A stretch of 5,739 nt of DNA from Tidjanibacter sp. (GTDB lineage Bacteria > Bacteroidota > Bacteroidia > Bacteroidales > Rikenellaceae), in NCBI GenBank assembly GCA_017379955.1, contig JAFNVE010000056.1, positions 1 through 5,739 on the forward strand, read 5' to 3'. Positions 5,737 to 5,739 of the stretch are shown piece by piece. Below the pieces are notes generated by a model that saw nothing but the letters and a program-made list of their open reading frames with translations, ran no database searches and was not told the origin of the DNA. A program made the position numbers and the translations under genes. The number at the start of each line of letters is the position of its first letter. Position 1 is the stretch's first letter.

Positions 5737-5739
5737 AAC

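Overview
The window looks like a Bacteroidales chromosome, most likely a gut lineage in the Alistipes/Rikenellaceae direction, though the genus is a guess. Three things support this: TAnnTTTG-type -7 promoter boxes, no clear Shine-Dalgarno sequences, and two conserved families that are common in Bacteroidetes (DUF4301 and a lipoprotein M16 peptidase). Coding DNA is moderately GC-rich and the spacers are AT-rich.

Layout. Positions 1-276 (minus strand) hold a gene fragment that runs off the left edge. It encodes the middle of an enolase-superfamily (mandelate racemase/muconate lactonizing) enzyme joined to a short unrelated N-terminus; its codon use differs from the rest of the window. Positions 277-419 hold no gene. 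Instead, 296-421 forms a large imperfect inverted repeat that ends on the stop codon of the next gene. Positions 420-1853 (minus) encode a DUF4301 protein of 477 aa. Positions 1854-2101 are a divergent promoter region serving this gene and a rightward pair. The pair is a 157-aa DUF456 membrane protein (2102-2575) and, 28 bases later, a 969-aa lipoprotein zinc protease of the M16 (pitrilysin/insulinase) family (2604-5513). The tail (5514-5739) contains an intrinsic terminator, a new promoter-like box, a long AT-rich hairpin, a 37-codon ORF overlapping that hairpin, and a second small hairpin.

How the parts may work together. DUF456 and the M16 protease are probably co-transcribed from the promoter near 2062-2069 and end at the 5522-5565 terminator. 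Both would act at the cell envelope, but nothing here shows a direct partnership. DUF4301 is transcribed separately in the other direction and probably ends in the palindromic 3' region. I see no complete new multi-gene system. The points most worth following are the palindrome at 296-421, the hybrid-looking enolase-superfamily fragment next to it, the promoter/hairpin/small-ORF cluster at 5591-5736, a sharp change in alanine codon choice inside the protease gene, and nucleotidyltransferase-like motifs in DUF4301.
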